A stretch of 7,547 bases of DNA from Oscillospiraceae bacterium. Lineage in GTDB: Bacteria; Bacillota; Clostridia; Oscillospirales; Acutalibacteraceae. The stretch spans positions 1 to 7,547 of the forward strand of contig JAQXHW010000062.1 of the NCBI GenBank assembly GCA_029007475.1, in the 5' to 3' direction. Positions within the stretch are counted from its first letter, which is position 1, and each line of letters begins with the position of its first letter. Positions 5,792-7,547 of the stretch are shown piece by piece. The position numbers and the translations under genes are program-made. The notes beneath the pieces are model-generated. The model saw only the letters and a list, made by a program, of their open reading frames with translations. It did not search any database and was not told the DNA's origin.

Positions 5792-7547
5792 ATGGCAAGA
5801 AAAAGAAAGACCATGGACGGTAACAACGCGGCTGCTCACGTTAGCTATGCGTTTACTGAGGTAGCCGGTATCTATCCTATCACTCCCTCAAGCCCCATGG
5901 CAGACTATGTTGACCAGTGGTCAGCTCAGGGACTCAAAAACATCTTCGGTACAACCGTTAAGGTTGAGGAAATGCAGTCCGAAGCAGGTGCCGCAGGTAC
6001 AGTTCACGGCTCTCTTAACGCCGGTGCTCTTACAACCACCTACACCGCTTCTCAGGGTCTCTTGCTTATGATTCCCAATATGTACAAAATCGCCGGTGAG
6101 CTTCTCCCTTGCGTATTCCATGTTTCTGCAAGAACAGTTGCTTCTCATGCTCTTAACATCTTCGGCGACCATTCCGACGTTTACGCTTGCCGTCAGACCG
6201 GCTTTGCTATGCTTGCTGAGACCAACACTCAGGAGGTTATGGATTTAGCCGCTGTTGCTCACCTTGCTGCTATCAAGAGCTCCGTTCCCTTTATCAACTT
6301 CTTCGACGGTTTCAGAACCTCTCACGAGATTCAGAAAATCGAGGTTTGGGACTTTGAGGATCTCAAAGAAATGTGCGATATGGAAGCTGTTGAGAAGTTC
6401 AGAAAGCGCGCTCTCAACCCCGAAAGACCCGTTATGCGCGGTTCCCACGAAAACGGCGATATCTTCTTCCAGCACAGAGAGGCTTGTAACAAGTACTACG
6501 ACGCAGTACCCGGTATTGTTGAGGAGTACATGAACAAGGTAAACGAAAAGCTCGGCACAGACTACAAGCTCTTCAACTACTACGGTGCAGAGGACGCAGA
6601 GCGCGTTATCGTTGCTATGGGTTCTATCTGTGACGTAGCAGAGGAAGTTATCGACTATATGAACGCTCAGGGCGAGAAGGTAGGTCTTGTCAAGGTTCGT
6701 CTTTACAGACCTTTCGCAGCCGACAAGCTCGTAGAAGCTATTCCTGCAACCGCTAAGAAGATTGCTGTTCTTGACAGAACAAAGGAGCCCGGTGCTCTCG
6801 GTGAGCCTCTCTACCTTGATGTTGTTGCAGCACTTTCAGCAGCAGGCAACACCGCTAAGGTTGTAGGCGGCAGATACGGTCTCGGCTCTAAGGACACACC
6901 TCCCTCAAGCGTATTCGCAGTATATGAGGAGCTTTCTAAGGACGCTCCCCGTCACAACTTCACCCTCGGTATCACCGACGACGTTACCAACCTCTCCCTT
7001 GAGGAGAAGCCTGCTCCCAACACAGCAGCAGAGGGTACCATCGAGTGTAAGTTCTGGGGTCTCGGCGGTGACGGTACCGTTGGCGCTAACAAGAACTCCA
7101 TTAAGATTATCGGTGACCACACCGACAAGTACGTTCAGGCATACTTCCAGTATGACTCCAAAAAGACCGGCGGTATCACCATTTCTCACTTGAGATTCGG
7201 CGATAAAGCCATTAAGTCTCCCTACTACATCAACAAGGCTGACTTCGTTGCCTGTCACAACCCCTCCTATGTTATCAAGGGTTACAAGATGGTTCAGGAT
7301 GTTAAGCCCGGCGGTGTATTCATGATTAACTGCCAGTGGAATGCCGAGGAGCTCAACACTCACTTAAACGCTGAAACCAAGCGCTATATCGCAGAGAACA
7401 ACATTCAGCTCTACACAGTTAACGCTATTGACCTCGCCGCAGAAATCGGTCTCGGCAAGAGAACTAATACAATCCTTCAGGCTGCATTCTTCTCCCTCGC
7501 AAAGGTACTTCCCGAGGCAGACGCAATTAAGTACATGAAGGATGCCG
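5792..7547 (+). CDS. nifJ: Pyruvate:ferredoxin (flavodoxin) oxidoreductase, N-terminal 585 residues
   Basis: PFOR oxidatively decarboxylates pyruvate with CoA to acetyl-CoA and CO2 and reduces ferredoxin, in the cytoplasm of anaerobes. The open frame runs to the edge without a stop; single-chain homodimeric PFORs are about 1170-1200 residues, so about half is visible. YAFTEVAGIYPITPSSPMAD (19-38) and VEEMQSEAGAAGTVHGS (58-74) begin domain I, followed by VFHVSARTVASHALNIFGD. T31, E64 and R114 fall at exactly the numbers of the catalytic Thr31, Glu64 and Arg114 of Desulfovibrio africanus PFOR. Domain II starts near VIVAMGSICDVAEEV (about 273-287) and contains VKVRLYRPF. The domain III start is seen as FWGLGGDGTVGANKNSIKII (about 422-441). 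The ferredoxin-like cluster domain and the C-terminal TPP domain lie beyond the edge. Codons are strongly restricted (few TTA or TTG, essentially no ATA), unlike the U32 gene, fitting very high expression. Fused chain and motif order argue against the multi-subunit porABCD form. Confidence 0.97.
   Translation, partial: MARKRKTMDGNNAAAHVSYAFTEVAGIYPITPSSPMADYVDQWSAQGLKNIFGTTVKVEEMQSEAGAAGTVHGSLNAGALTTTYTASQGLLLMIPNMYKIAGELLPCVFHVSARTVASHALNIFGDHSDVYACRQTGFAMLAETNTQEVMDLAAVAHLAAIKSSVPFINFFDGFRTSHEIQKIEVWDFEDLKEMCDMEAVEKFRKRALNPERPVMRGSHENGDIFFQHREACNKYYDAVPGIVEEYMNKVNEKLGTDYKLFNYYGAEDAERVIVAMGSICDVAEEVIDYMNAQGEKVGLVKVRLYRPFAADKLVEAIPATAKKIAVLDRTKEPGALGEPLYLDVVAALSAAGNTAKVVGGRYGLGSKDTPPSSVFAVYEELSKDAPRHNFTLGITDDVTNLSLEEKPAPNTAAEGTIECKFWGLGGDGTVGANKNSIKIIGDHTDKYVQAYFQYDSKKTGGITISHLRFGDKAIKSPYYINKADFVACHNPSYVIKGYKMVQDVKPGGVFMINCQWNAEELNTHLNAETKRYIAENNIQLYTVNAIDLAAEIGLGKRTNTILQAAFFSLAKVLPEADAIKYMKDA

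Noticed and set aside
6905..7363. 152-codon minus-strand open frame antisense to nifJ
   Set aside because: Its Val/Leu/Gly-rich composition mirrors the strongly biased codons of nifJ on the other strand; it has no domain or initiation signal.

Overview
The window looks like ordinary chromosome from an anaerobic low-GC Gram-positive bacterium, most likely a gut-type Clostridia (Ruminococcaceae/Oscillospirales-like). The basis is a ZapA / U32-peptidase pair, a bacterial glycogen phosphorylase, a short CorC-like CBS protein, a clostridial pyruvate:ferredoxin oxidoreductase, AAAGGAG-type ribosome binding sites and vegetative TTGACA/TATAAT promoters. The taxonomic placement is inferred from gene content and protein character, not from a search. 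I saw no insertion sequence, CRISPR array, prophage, tRNA or rRNA gene.

Layout. Positions 1-1748 hold a minus-strand unit: zapA (1143-1748) followed by a U32-family protein (1-1079, C-terminus beyond the left edge). A 226-bp divergent intergenic region (1749-1974) holds a clear extended -10 promoter for glgP on the plus strand and a weaker promoter for zapA on the minus strand. glgP (1975-4368) is followed by a 232-bp convergent region with terminator hairpins for both strands and one unexplained inverted repeat. The CBS/CorC-family gene (4601-5473) lies on the minus strand. A 318-bp divergent region (5474-5791) carries two back-to-back sigma-A-type promoters, a structured leader for the CorC-like gene and a short hairpin leader for nifJ. 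nifJ (5792 to the right edge) is the first 585 codons of pyruvate:ferredoxin oxidoreductase.

How the genes relate. GlgP releases glucose-1-phosphate from glycogen or maltodextrin for glycolysis. PFOR oxidises the resulting pyruvate to acetyl-CoA and reduced ferredoxin, which is the main fermentative exit in such organisms. The two genes have separate promoters and are not an operon. The zapA-U32 pair joins a Z-ring assembly factor to a probable RNA-hydroxylation-type U32 protein. The CorC-like protein is probably a nucleotide-sensing accessory factor in divalent-cation or ribosome homeostasis.

I did not find a convincing new multi-gene system. The points most worth a second look are regulatory or architectural: the long charged ZapA tail with a hydrophobic/acidic C-terminal tip, the strand-specific leader hairpin of the CorC-like gene, repeats in the intergenic regions, and the cluster of hairpins between glgP and the CorC-like gene.
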